A DNA stretch of 13,548 bases from Lutibacter sp. (GTDB taxonomy: Bacteria; Bacteroidota; Bacteroidia; Flavobacteriales; Flavobacteriaceae): contig JAKIVA010000060.1 in assembly GCA_021647265.1 (NCBI GenBank), forward strand, positions 1 through 13,548. The letters are read 5' to 3'. The translations under genes were made by a program, and so were the position numbers. The notes beneath the pieces are model-generated. The model was not told where the DNA came from and did not search any database. It saw nothing but the letters and a program-made list of their open reading frames with translations. Of this stretch, positions 7,001 through 13,548 are shown one piece after another; the first letter of the stretch is position 1, and every line of letters starts with the position of its first letter.

Positions 7001-8596
7001 ATGAAAAAGAAACAAATCAAAAATTACTTAAAAAATGGGATTCTATTACTTGGAATTTCATTATTGCTATGGAATTGTGAAAAATCTGATTTAACCGAAA
7101 CTGTTGATTCTGAAGTTACTAAAAGTTTATTAACTCAAAAATCTGTTAAACTTTCTGACATACCTGATGTTAAAGATTTTTTAAACTTAAAAGTAAAAAA
7201 TAAACTTTCTTCTAAAACAGGTACACTAAATGATGCTATTTTTGATATAGATAATATTTTAGAAGTTATAGATACACTAGGTAATATAAACTATACTTTT
7301 CGATTTACTTTACCAAATTCTTCTTTAGATACGTTTTACAATTTAGTGGTTGGTAAAACGCCTACAGGAGAACTAAAAACTCCTTTTGTCTTAAAGTACA
7401 CTTGTGATGAAACATCGCTTGACTTATACATTGACAACAACTATAATTTTAGTTTTTTCAAAGGAACAATCTCCTTACATAAATATACAGATTTTTTTGA
7501 ACAAGGCTACTTCTCTAAAACAGAAGCAACAAATTGCCCTCCAGAGTTAGACCAAAATGGAGACCCAATACCTTGTGAAATACAACCTATTGATGGAAGT
7601 GGAAGTAGCTCAGGAGAAGGAGTTGATGGAACAGGTGATAATACCACATCCGGTGGTAGTGGCCCTATTACTTCTGGAGGTAGCATCTGTCAGTATGTTG
7701 GTGTTTATGTTATGGGATGTGGAGGAACTAATTCTCATAGATTACACACATTAGGTTCCTGTGGTGGTGATAAATCCATTGCTAGTTACTTTTCTGTGTG
7801 GAATTGTGCCATGCAAAAAGCAAGTAAAACCCAAATTGATTGCCCTCCTTGCTCTAATTTAATTGAAGGAGGGGTAGGTATTAATACTATATCTCTTAAA
7901 TCCATGAGGACAACACTTAAAAATGAACTTACTCTTAATTCATCACAAATTAATTGGGTTAATAACTCTGAAAATGATAAGGAAGTAACTAATATTTACA
8001 ACTTTTTACAAACTCAAAATATTGATGGAAATTATGCTGCTGGAGTAACTAACTTTTCGAAACTTGCTATTGACACTTATATTGATAAAAGTGATTTTGA
8101 TTTAAATACTTTCAATAATTTTAACCAGTTTATTCCAGACTATAAAGCACGGATGACTCAACAAGAGTTATCAATCTTTAATTCAATGTCAATAAAACTC
8201 CAAACAAGGTATTTATATAATGCTAATGAAGCTCAAAACAAAGCCTTTGAATTATTCCCAGGGGTTCAAAGAAATACAAAAGCTGATGCATTTAGGCATT
8301 CATATTTTCACAGTCTAAACACATATTTCATTGGTGAAAATTTATCAATACAACTAGGAGATGCACATGAAAACGAGACACCTAATTCATTAATTCTAGA
8401 AAAAGTGATGGATTTGTTTAATAATCAAGTCGGTCGTGAAAAATCTAAAACACCAGCAATATATTTTAATGCTTACGGTACTATAGTTGTTAGAATCTAT
8501 AATGCAATCCAAAATGGTGAATTAAAATATTTAAATCCATTAAATAGTGATGGAACAATAAATTCTACAACCCAATTAATTCCTACAAATCAATAA
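7001..8596 (+). CDS. Large lipoprotein with C-terminal DUF6973-like toxin-type domain
   Basis: A 531-residue secreted lipoprotein. The signal peptide (KNGILLLGISLLLWNC) ends in a lipobox with Cys26. The following EKSD partly resembles acidic export signals of surface-exposed Bacteroidota lipoproteins. Residues ~50-195 form an unrecognised domain. A Gly/Ser/Thr linker (~199-228) leads to a Cys-rich module (~230-284; ends CPPC). The C-terminal region (~385-515) has KADAFRHSYFH (427-437), GDAHENE (453-459) and NNQVGRE (474-480), a His/Asp pattern I associate with the DUF6973 family of polymorphic-toxin C-termini. This layout (anchor, linker, compact C-terminal domain) suits a delivered antibacterial effector. 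The target is unknown, and the family call is from memory. The small lipoprotein gene follows after three bases and may be its immunity partner. The upstream promoter element is shared with the export operon. Confidence 0.72.
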   Translation: MKKKQIKNYLKNGILLLGISLLLWNCEKSDLTETVDSEVTKSLLTQKSVKLSDIPDVKDFLNLKVKNKLSSKTGTLNDAIFDIDNILEVIDTLGNINYTFRFTLPNSSLDTFYNLVVGKTPTGELKTPFVLKYTCDETSLDLYIDNNYNFSFFKGTISLHKYTDFFEQGYFSKTEATNCPPELDQNGDPIPCEIQPIDGSGSSSGEGVDGTGDNTTSGGSGPITSGGSICQYVGVYVMGCGGTNSHRLHTLGSCGGDKSIASYFSVWNCAMQKASKTQIDCPPCSNLIEGGVGINTISLKSMRTTLKNELTLNSSQINWVNNSENDKEVTNIYNFLQTQNIDGNYAAGVTNFSKLAIDTYIDKSDFDLNTFNNFNQFIPDYKARMTQQELSIFNSMSIKLQTRYLYNANEAQNKAFELFPGVQRNTKADAFRHSYFHSLNTYFIGENLSIQLGDAHENETPNSLILEKVMDLFNNQVGREKSKTPAIYFNAYGTIVVRIYNAIQNGELKYLNPLNSDGTINSTTQLIPTNQ

Positions 8597-8599
8597 TTT

Positions 8600-8950
8600 A
8601 TGAAAAATTTAATTTCAATAATTGTATTAGCTTCTTTAATTGGTTGTATAAGAGACAACCCAAAAATTAAAATTCAAAATAAAAGTTCTGTAAAATTGGA
8701 TAGTGTAATTGTATATGCTACGTCTCAGGATAAAACGGTATTTAAAAACATTGAAATTCGCGAAAAAAAACAAGGTATAATTTCATTTAAAAATGTACCA
8801 AAAACAGATGGTGGGTATTTAATTCAAGTTTTCAAAGATGGAAATTTGATAAAAGAAAATGGTTTTGGTTATTACACAAATGGAGGGAGTTTAAATTATG
8901 GATTTAATATAATGATTAAAAATGACACAATATTAATTGATTATAAATAA
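8600..8950 (+). CDS. Small lipoprotein, candidate immunity partner
   Basis: A 116-residue protein with a short signal peptide (MKNLISIIVLASLIGC, lipobox Cys16). After the Cys the sequence is IRDNPKIK, with no acidic surface-export signal, so a periplasm-facing lipoprotein is likely. The mature part is beta-rich (KIKIQNKSSVKLDSVIVYATS, GGYLIQVFKDG), as in a small beta-sandwich. It begins three bases after the stop of the toxin-like gene and ends three bases before attC2, so the two genes travel as one cassette. A lipoprotein moved together with a lipoprotein toxin candidate is a good immunity candidate, but no family was recognised and the pairing is inference. Confidence 0.7.
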   Translation: MKNLISIIVLASLIGCIRDNPKIKIQNKSSVKLDSVIVYATSQDKTVFKNIEIREKKQGIISFKNVPKTDGGYLIQVFKDGNLIKENGFGYYTNGGSLNYGFNIMIKNDTILIDYK

Positions 8951-8953
8951 TAC

Positions 8954-9083
8954 AAACCACAACAATGGCTATAGCAAATGTGAGGTTTTAAGATGAAAAT
9001 AAATTTTAAAGTTAAATACAACTTTGTATTAACTGAAAAATTCAATAATAAATCTCACACTTGCCATAGCCTAAACGTTGGCT
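8954..9083 (+). repeat. attC-like site of cassette 2 (130 nt imperfect inverted repeat)
   Basis: The left box is AAACCACAAC (8954-8963) and the right box is G^TTGGCT (9077-9083). The core arm GGCTATAGCAAATGTGAG pairs with the right arm (reverse complement GGCTATGGCAAGTGTGAG) over 18 positions with two mismatches, both G.T on the bottom strand. An inner stem (GTTAAATACAA with TTGTATTAAC, one bulged base) caps the hairpin. The preceding gene stops three bases before the left box. Confidence 0.8.
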
Positions 9084-9862
9084 ACAATATGATGAAAAAT
9101 AATCCACTATGAAAAAAAGATTGATTTCAGTACTAATTTTGATAACTATTACTACTACATTTATTTGTTGTAAAAGTTCAAGAATATTGAATACTGAATA
9201 TGAAAATTGTATAAATAATCGAATCACAAAAAGCTTCAGTTATAACTCAGAAAATTATAAAAGCAATTTGATTTTTCCAAATAACGATTTTAATATTTTC
9301 GATAGTTTGGTGAAATTTGAAAGATTCTTATTGAGTGAAAAGATTCTAAAAGGAACTCAAAAAAAAGATTATAATAATTTCATCGAATCAATCAGACAAA
9401 TTGATAAACCAAAAGAAATATTAAGTGAAATCTACATAAGAAATCCATTTCTTGAACACTTAATGGATGACAACAATGGAGATTTGACTCTTTCATTTCA
9501 CCAATGCACAAGAATTCTATTTGAGGAAAACGGAAAAAAATTTAGGTCTAATAATTACATAGTTGAATCAGATTTAATAATTGCTAATGGAGGAATTCCG
9601 ACTATTGATATTATAAAAAAACTATCCGAGCAAATTGATTATTCCGATAATATTCAAAGATTACAATTAAGTTATTATATACTTGATAATTTAGATTATA
9701 GAAATGATTCAATTCAAAGGATAAAATAATACTGTAGCCAACACCTCATAAAATTTATGCTTACATTTAAACTAAATAACGAACCGACAAACATTCAACT
9801 AACGATTTGCTACGTCCGAAAAATCTCCGATTTTCCAGTCGCACAAATCTTATAAAAACCCG
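9078..9862 (+). mobile_element. Gene cassette 3 (orphan lipoprotein)
   Basis: The 5' end GTTGGCTACA (counting G9077) is the exact reverse complement of TGTAGCCAAC (9733-9742), the left box of its own attC. At 785 nt it is the shortest of the three. The gene starts 31 nt inside the unit and stops three bases before the left box, the packing expected of a mobile cassette. Confidence 0.75.
9109..9729 (+). CDS. Unrecognised lipoprotein in cassette 3
   Basis: A 206-residue protein with a lipoprotein signal peptide (MKKRLISVLILITITTTFICC; lipid attachment at Cys20 or Cys21), so it is probably anchored on an outer or inner membrane face. The mature part is charged and mostly helical (FDSLVKFERFLLSEKILKGT, IIKKLSEQIDYSDNIQRLQ). 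One further Cys is present (FHQCTRIL). I recognise no domain or catalytic motif. As a lone cassette gene it could be an immunity protein, a phage-blocking surface factor or something else. The start ATG is the first in-frame one after the junction and gives a proper signal peptide. Confidence 0.72.
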   Translation: MKKRLISVLILITITTTFICCKSSRILNTEYENCINNRITKSFSYNSENYKSNLIFPNNDFNIFDSLVKFERFLLSEKILKGTQKKDYNNFIESIRQIDKPKEILSEIYIRNPFLEHLMDDNNGDLTLSFHQCTRILFEENGKKFRSNNYIVESDLIIANGGIPTIDIIKKLSEQIDYSDNIQRLQLSYYILDNLDYRNDSIQRIK

Positions 9863-9868
9863 TTGTAC
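9733..9868 (+). repeat. attC-like site of cassette 3 (136 nt imperfect inverted repeat)
   Basis: The left box is TGTAGCCAAC (9733-9742) and the right box is G^TTGTAC (9862-9868). The core arm CATAAAATTTATGC pairs with GCACAAATCTTATA over 14 positions with three mismatches, all G.T on the bottom strand. An inner near-hairpin, GAAAAATC-TCC-GATTTTC, sits in the loop. The right box would be the start of a further cassette, but no matching left box (GTACAAC) was found before the export operon. Confidence 0.72.
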
Positions 9869-10068
9869 GCAAGCCGACAAAAAAACCAGCCGCTAGTTCA
9901 AGCACATTTAATTTTGCTCCTGCCTCGCAAAATTAAAAGAGCTTTTACTTTCCAACGCTTTTTGAATAGAAAAGAGTTTACAAAATGAGGATAAACCTCA
10001 CTTTATTTATGGTTTTACCGTAATATTTATAATTAAAAAAAGCTAATATTGAAAACTGAAAGAATACT
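9869..10068 (+). other. End of array: non-coding remnant and export-operon leader
   Basis: No gene is seen in this 200-nt gap. A perfect inverted repeat, TTTAATTTTGC (9907-9917) and GCAAAATTAAA (9927-9937), is of the kind found inside the attC loops here (compare GCAAAATTT in attC1). TTTCCAACG at 9949-9957 looks like a degenerate right box lacking the TT. The stretch to ~9957 may be an eroded cassette end. From 9986 the promoter element of the export operon begins. Confidence 0.45.
9986..10051 (+). promoter_or_regulatory. Composite promoter element, copy 2 (peptide-export operon)
   Basis: TGAGG (9986-9990) / CCTCA (9996-10000) forms a hairpin with a 5-nt loop. It is followed by TTTATTTATGGTTTTACCG with the dyad core GGTTTTACC at 10011-10019, and a -7-like box TAATATTG (10044-10051) 33 nt from the dyad start. 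The hairpin arms differ in bases from copy 1 but keep the pairing, as expected of a selected structure or dyad. The HlyD start codon is 18 nt beyond the -7 box. Confidence 0.6.
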
Positions 10069-11226
10069 ATGAAAAACATTTTTCCAAAAGAAATTTTAGA
10101 GAACACTACACATGCTCACCAATTTAAACATAGAAAGAGAAGTTCAATAATCTATACAACTTTTCTAATTGTTTTAATTGGAGTTTTTATTTCATTGCCC
10201 CTTATTAAAGTTGATGTTTACACCTCTTCTAGGGGTTTGCTAAAACCTGAAAAAGAACGAATAAATATAACAACTATAAATTCAGGTAAAGTTATTAAAA
10301 ACAATATCAAAGTAAATAGGGTTATTAAAAAATATGATACATTGTTAATCTTGGATGACTATGCAATAACAAATAAATTAGATCTTATAAAGATCAACAT
10401 TTCCGAAACACAACAATTTTTGCATGACATAAATTATTTGTTAAAAAACAAACAAATAAAAATAGATAGCATTTTTTCCCAAAAATACCAAAAGGAATAC
10501 ATAGAATATCAAGAAAAATCCCAAGAATTACAAACTCGTTTTCAAAAAGAAAAAAGAGATTATTTGCGAAATAAAGGTTTGTTTGACAAAGGTGTAATTG
10601 CTGCTGTGGAATTTGAAAATTTCAAATTTGATTATGATTTAATTATCAATGCAATTACTCAATTAAAAAAGCAACAACTAAATACTTGGCAAGCTGATTT
10701 CACATTAAAAACAAGGCAACTAAATGAGTATGAAAATAGCGCTGAATTACAAAAAGAGAATAAAGGTTACTATATACTAATTGCACCTATTAGTGGTACA
10801 TTAATGAATGTTATTGGTATTGAAAAAGGAAGTTTAATTAGTGCTGGTGTTCCTTTAGCCGAAATATCACCTGATGGAAATTTAATTGCCGAATGCTATG
10901 TTTCTCCAATTGATATTGGTTTAATAAACTCTAATAATATTGTTAAATTTCAAATGGATGCATTTAATTATAATCAGTGGGGACTTGCAACTGGTGAAAT
11001 TATTGAAATAGGAAAAGATTTAGAGTTAATTAATGAGACTCCAACTTTTAAAATTAGATGTAAAGTTGATCAAAAGTATTTAACGCTAAAAAATAATTTT
11101 AAAGGTAATTTAAAAAAAGGGATGACTTTTAATGCTCGATTTAAACTTACTGAGCGAACGCTATTTGAATTGTTATATGATAAAATAGATGACTGGTTAA
11201 ATCCAAGTAGTCAAAGTATTAGTTAA
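10069..11226 (+). CDS. HlyD-family secretion adaptor (membrane fusion protein) for peptide export
   Basis: A 385-residue periplasmic adaptor that would link the inner-membrane ABC transporter encoded next to it with an outer-membrane channel. A short basic cytoplasmic N-terminus is followed by one membrane helix (~26-46, SSIIYTTFLIVLIGVFISLPL). Next come a first half of the lipoyl/barrel region (GLLKPEKERINITTINSGKV), a long helical hairpin (~105-230, Gln/Lys-rich coiled coil), the second lipoyl half (YYILIAPISGTLMNVIGIEKGSLISAGVPLAEI) and a beta-barrel domain. The absence of a cleavable signal peptide fits the HlyD type. The ABC transporter begins 34 nt after the stop, so they form an operon driven from the composite promoter element just upstream. 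It lies outside the last intact cassette junction. Confidence 0.88.
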   Translation: MKNIFPKEILENTTHAHQFKHRKRSSIIYTTFLIVLIGVFISLPLIKVDVYTSSRGLLKPEKERINITTINSGKVIKNNIKVNRVIKKYDTLLILDDYAITNKLDLIKINISETQQFLHDINYLLKNKQIKIDSIFSQKYQKEYIEYQEKSQELQTRFQKEKRDYLRNKGLFDKGVIAAVEFENFKFDYDLIINAITQLKKQQLNTWQADFTLKTRQLNEYENSAELQKENKGYYILIAPISGTLMNVIGIEKGSLISAGVPLAEISPDGNLIAECYVSPIDIGLINSNNIVKFQMDAFNYNQWGLATGEIIEIGKDLELINETPTFKIRCKVDQKYLTLKNNFKGNLKKGMTFNARFKLTERTLFELLYDKIDDWLNPSSQSIS

Positions 11227-11260
11227 AATTGCTTTAAAAAAATTGAATTTAAAAAGATAA

Positions 11261-13423
11261 ATGGCGAAAATTACAATAAGACAACACGATATTACCGATT
11301 GCGGTGCTGCATGTTTAGCATCAATAAGTGCACACTATAATTTAGAAATTCCTCTTGCTAGAATACGACAATTTGCTGGTACTGATAAAAAAGGAACAAA
11401 TGTATTAGGTTTAATTGAAGCTTCTGAAAAATTAGGCTTTGAGGCTAAAGGTGTCCGTGGTGATTTTGATAGTTTATCTAAAATTCCAAAACCTGCAATT
11501 GCACATATAATTGTAAAAAAACAATTACAACATTATGTAGTTATTTATGAAGTTACCAAAACCTATATCAAAATAATGGATCCTGGTACTGGTAAAATTT
11601 ATAAAAAAACACATGAGGAATTTAAAGAAGAATGGACTGGTGTTTTAGTGCTTTTACTACCCGATGAAAGTTTTAAAACAGGTAACGAAAAAGTTTCTAT
11701 TTTAAAACGTTTTTGGTTTTTATTAAAACCACATAAATACATTTTAATTCAAGCTTTTGTTGGTGCATTAATATTCACACTTCTAGGGTTTTCAACAGCA
11801 ATATACATTCAAAAAATTACTGACTTTGTATTGGTAGGTGGCAATACAAAACTGCTTAATTTACTAAGTGTAATTATGTTAGTACTTTTATTAATAAAAA
11901 TTCTTATTGGTACTTTTAAAGATATTTTTTTAATAAAAACAGGGCAACAAATAGATGCACGTCTAATTTTGGGTTATTACAAGCATTTATTAAAACTTCC
12001 TCAGCAATTTTTCGATACTATGCGTGTAGGTGAAATTATTTCACGTATAAATGATGCTGTAAAAATTAGAGCTTTTATAAATGGTGTGGCTTTATCTTTA
12101 GCTGTAAATGTATTAATAGTAATTTTTTCATTTGCTCTCATGTTCACATATTACTGGAAATTGGCTTTAATTATGTTAGCAATTATACCTTTTTACATAA
12201 TTATCTATGCCATTGTAAACAAACTTAACAAAAAAACTGAGCGTAAAATAATGGAAAAATCAGCTGATTTAGAAAGTCAGCTAGTAGAATCTTTAAATTC
12301 AGTAGGTACAATAAAGCGTTTCGGTTTGGAAAGTTTTGCAAATATTAAAACGGAGACCAAGTTTATTACGCTATTAAACACAGGGTATAAATCTGCTTTA
12401 AATAGTGTTTTTTCAAACACATCAACTAGTACACTCTCTCAACTATTTACCATTATTTTATTGTGGTCTGGTTCTTATTTTGTAATTGAACGCGAAATTA
12501 CCTCTGGAGAACTAATGTCTTTTTATGCCATCATTGGTTATTTTATGGGACCAATAGCAAGTTTGGTTGGTGCTAACAAGCAAATTCAGAGTGCAATGAT
12601 TGCGGCTGATAGGTTATTTGAAATTATGGATTTAGAACGTGAAGAAACTGAAAACAAATTTAAACTTACCGTTGAGAAAATAGGTAATATTTCCTTTAAA
12701 AATGTTTCGTTTCGGTATGGAACACGAGTAGAAGTTTTTAAAGACTTCAATCTCAATATTAAAAAAGGAAATATCACCGCTATTGTTGGTGAAAGTGGTT
12801 CGGGAAAATCTACCCTCATTTCATTATTACAAAATATGTACCCACTACAAAGTGGAACCATTTCTATTGGTGATTTTGATTTACAATATATAGAAAATAA
12901 CAGCTTACGCCAATTGGTAAGTGTAGTACCACAAAAAATAGATTTATTTGCAGGCAATGTGATAGACAATATTGCGGTGGGTGAATTCCAACCAAATATG
13001 GAACTTATTCTCTCTATTTGTAAAAATATTGGCATTCAAGAGTTTATAGAAACACTACCAAACGGATTTAATACCTATTTAGGAGAAAATGGAGCTTCAT
13101 TATCTGGTGGACAAAAACAACGTATTGCTATTGCAAGAGCGCTGTACAAACAACCTGAAATTTTAGTATTAGATGAAGCTACATCTTCATTAGACAGTAC
13201 CTCTGAAAATTATATACAACGTACCATACAAAATTTAAGAGCACAGCATAAAACCATTATTATAATTGCACATCGTTTAAGTACGGTTGTAAATGCTGAT
13301 GAAATTGTAGTATTAGAAAAAGGAAAAGTACTAGAACAAGGTTCACATAATGAGCTTTATGCAAAAAAAGGTAATTATTACAATCTATGGCAGCAACAAA
13401 TACCAAAAATAATGAATAGTTAA
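11261..13423 (+). CDS. Peptidase-containing ABC transporter (C39 peptidase, bacteriocin-type exporter)
   Basis: A 720-residue exporter of the bacteriocin-processing (PCAT) type. It cleaves a double-glycine leader and pumps the peptide out using ATP. Residues 1-~130 are the C39 peptidase with Gln8, Cys14 (DITDCGAACLAS), His91 (LQHYVV) and Asp107 (IMDPGTG), so the catalytic set is complete. Residues ~150-440 form the transmembrane domain with about six helices. The nucleotide-binding domain (~470-720) has Walker A GESGSGKST (510-518), Q-loop VVPQ, signature LSGGQ (614-618), Walker B ILVLDEA (634-640) and H-loop His671. All are intact. It is downstream of its HlyD partner. No double-glycine precursor gene lies within the window; it may be beyond the right edge, where a putative HTH gene starts 53 nt later. 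Confidence 0.95.
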   Translation: MAKITIRQHDITDCGAACLASISAHYNLEIPLARIRQFAGTDKKGTNVLGLIEASEKLGFEAKGVRGDFDSLSKIPKPAIAHIIVKKQLQHYVVIYEVTKTYIKIMDPGTGKIYKKTHEEFKEEWTGVLVLLLPDESFKTGNEKVSILKRFWFLLKPHKYILIQAFVGALIFTLLGFSTAIYIQKITDFVLVGGNTKLLNLLSVIMLVLLLIKILIGTFKDIFLIKTGQQIDARLILGYYKHLLKLPQQFFDTMRVGEIISRINDAVKIRAFINGVALSLAVNVLIVIFSFALMFTYYWKLALIMLAIIPFYIIIYAIVNKLNKKTERKIMEKSADLESQLVESLNSVGTIKRFGLESFANIKTETKFITLLNTGYKSALNSVFSNTSTSTLSQLFTIILLWSGSYFVIEREITSGELMSFYAIIGYFMGPIASLVGANKQIQSAMIAADRLFEIMDLEREETENKFKLTVEKIGNISFKNVSFRYGTRVEVFKDFNLNIKKGNITAIVGESGSGKSTLISLLQNMYPLQSGTISIGDFDLQYIENNSLRQLVSVVPQKIDLFAGNVIDNIAVGEFQPNMELILSICKNIGIQEFIETLPNGFNTYLGENGASLSGGQKQRIAIARALYKQPEILVLDEATSSLDSTSENYIQRTIQNLRAQHKTIIIIAHRLSTVVNADEIVVLEKGKVLEQGSHNELYAKKGNYYNLWQQQIPKIMNS

Positions 13424-13476
13424 TAATGAATAATTAACTGCATAATTAAACCGTTAAATAAATAAACAAAAATTAT

Positions 13477-13548
13477 ATGAAAACCCTAAAACAATTAGAA
13501 CGTCTTAGAAAAGCACACCAATTAATTCAACAAGAATGCACAGGTACC
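13477..13548 (+). CDS. 5' end of a likely helix-turn-helix protein gene (cut by window edge)
   Basis: The frame starts at ATG 13477 after an A-rich leader (AACAAAAATTATATG) and stays open for 24 codons to the edge: MKTLKQLERLRKAHQLIQQE then CTGT. This beginning resembles small flavobacterial HTH proteins that I recall near peptide-export clusters, where it is followed by a DNA-binding helix pair. Only the first helix is visible, so the function is tentative. It lies 53 nt after the transporter in the same direction and may be its co-transcribed regulator. Confidence 0.6.
   Translation, partial: MKTLKQLERLRKAHQLIQQECTGT

Larger units (their letters stand above)
6825..9077 (+). mobile_element. 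Gene cassette 2 (toxin-like lipoprotein plus small lipoprotein)
   Basis: The unit starts with GTTGTGGTTT (counting G6824), the exact reverse complement of AAACCACAAC at 8954-8963, the left box of its own attC. The neighbouring right box (GTTGGCT, 9077-9083) does not match that left box beyond GTTG, so the pairing follows cassette ends and not repeat ends. The unit has a 176-nt leader with its own promoter-like element and two tightly spaced genes. Confidence 0.75.
4253..9868 (+). mobile_element. Integron-like element: recombinase, attI-like site and three gene cassettes
   Basis: The recombinase gene is followed by a hairpin site ending in AACG^TTGTGG, then three units that each end in a long imperfect inverted repeat and a G^TTG junction (5435/5436, 6824/6825, 9077/9078, 9862/9863). 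Each unit begins with bases complementary to the left end of its own terminal repeat: GTTGTGGTG with CACCACAAC, GTTGTGGTTT with AAACCACAAC, and GTTGGCTACA with TGTAGCCAAC. This is the geometry of integron cassettes and attC sites. Genes nearly fill each unit, all on the plus strand. The junction differs from the classical GTTRRRY core in cassettes 1 and 2 (GTTGTGG). The recombinase is not an obvious IntI. Confidence 0.78.

Noticed and set aside
6635..9868. Repeated units considered as a CRISPR array
   Set aside because: The repeats are three, long (130-196 nt), internally palindromic, and separated by 0.7-2 kb of genes. No short regular spacers or cas genes.
9985..10023. Mini-frame of 12 codons (MRINLTLFMVLP) before the export operon
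   Set aside because: It coincides with the shared regulatory element, and the second copy of that element (6899-6938) has no matching ATG frame, so a leader peptide is not supported.
13419..13440. AGTTAAT/ATTAACT repeat after the ABC transporter as a terminator
   Set aside because: The arms are short and AT-only with no T tract, and the next gene follows in the same direction 53 nt after the transporter stop.

Overview
The window is AT-rich DNA whose gene content and protein style point to the Bacteroidota, most likely the family Flavobacteriaceae. The evidence is the gene order LptE-like lipoprotein / TPR protein / secG / groES / groEL, a GroEL tail rich in Gly and Met, A-rich leaders without Shine-Dalgarno sites, Bacteroidota-type -7 boxes (TAnnTTTG-like), and many short lipoproteins.

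Layout. Positions 1-3673 are ordinary chromosome: the 3' end of an LptE-like gene, a TPR protein, secG with a strong terminator, then groES-groEL with a strong terminator. A small zinc-ribbon gene on the minus strand (3788-4132) is followed by a divergent tyrosine recombinase (4253-5389). Positions 5404-9868 form an integron-like gene-cassette array read in the same direction as the recombinase. It has an attI-like hairpin next to the recombinase gene and three cassettes, each ending in a 130-196 nt imperfect inverted repeat. Cassette 1 (5436-6824) carries a HEPN/Toprim-type predicted defence protein. Cassette 2 (6825-9077) carries a large lipoprotein with a toxin-like C-terminal domain plus a small lipoprotein that may be its immunity partner. 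Cassette 3 (9078-9862) carries an unrecognised lipoprotein. From 10069 a peptide-export operon begins: an HlyD-type adaptor, an ABC transporter with an N-terminal C39 peptidase, and the first 24 codons of a likely helix-turn-helix gene at the right edge.

Why the array looks like an integron. In each cassette the first 9-10 bases of the cassette, plus the preceding G, are exactly complementary to the left end of that cassette's own terminal repeat. In cassette 2 the match is to its own start and not to the neighbouring right end. This is expected if each cassette circularises by recombination at G^TTG, as integron cassettes do at G^TTRRRY. All seven mismatches in the three paired core arms are G.T wobbles on the bottom strand and A.C on the top strand, the bias expected if the bottom strand folds for recombination. 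The recombinase has the full R-K-H-R-H-Y catalytic set but lacks the extra segment of IntI and has a long N-terminal extension. This may therefore be an integron analogue using a different recombinase lineage.

A second link joins the array to its flank. The promoter region of the cassette 2 lipoprotein gene and that of the peptide-export operon share a composite element: a small hairpin, then a GGTTTTACC dyad, then a -7-like box 33-34 nt downstream of the dyad start. They may answer to the same activator.
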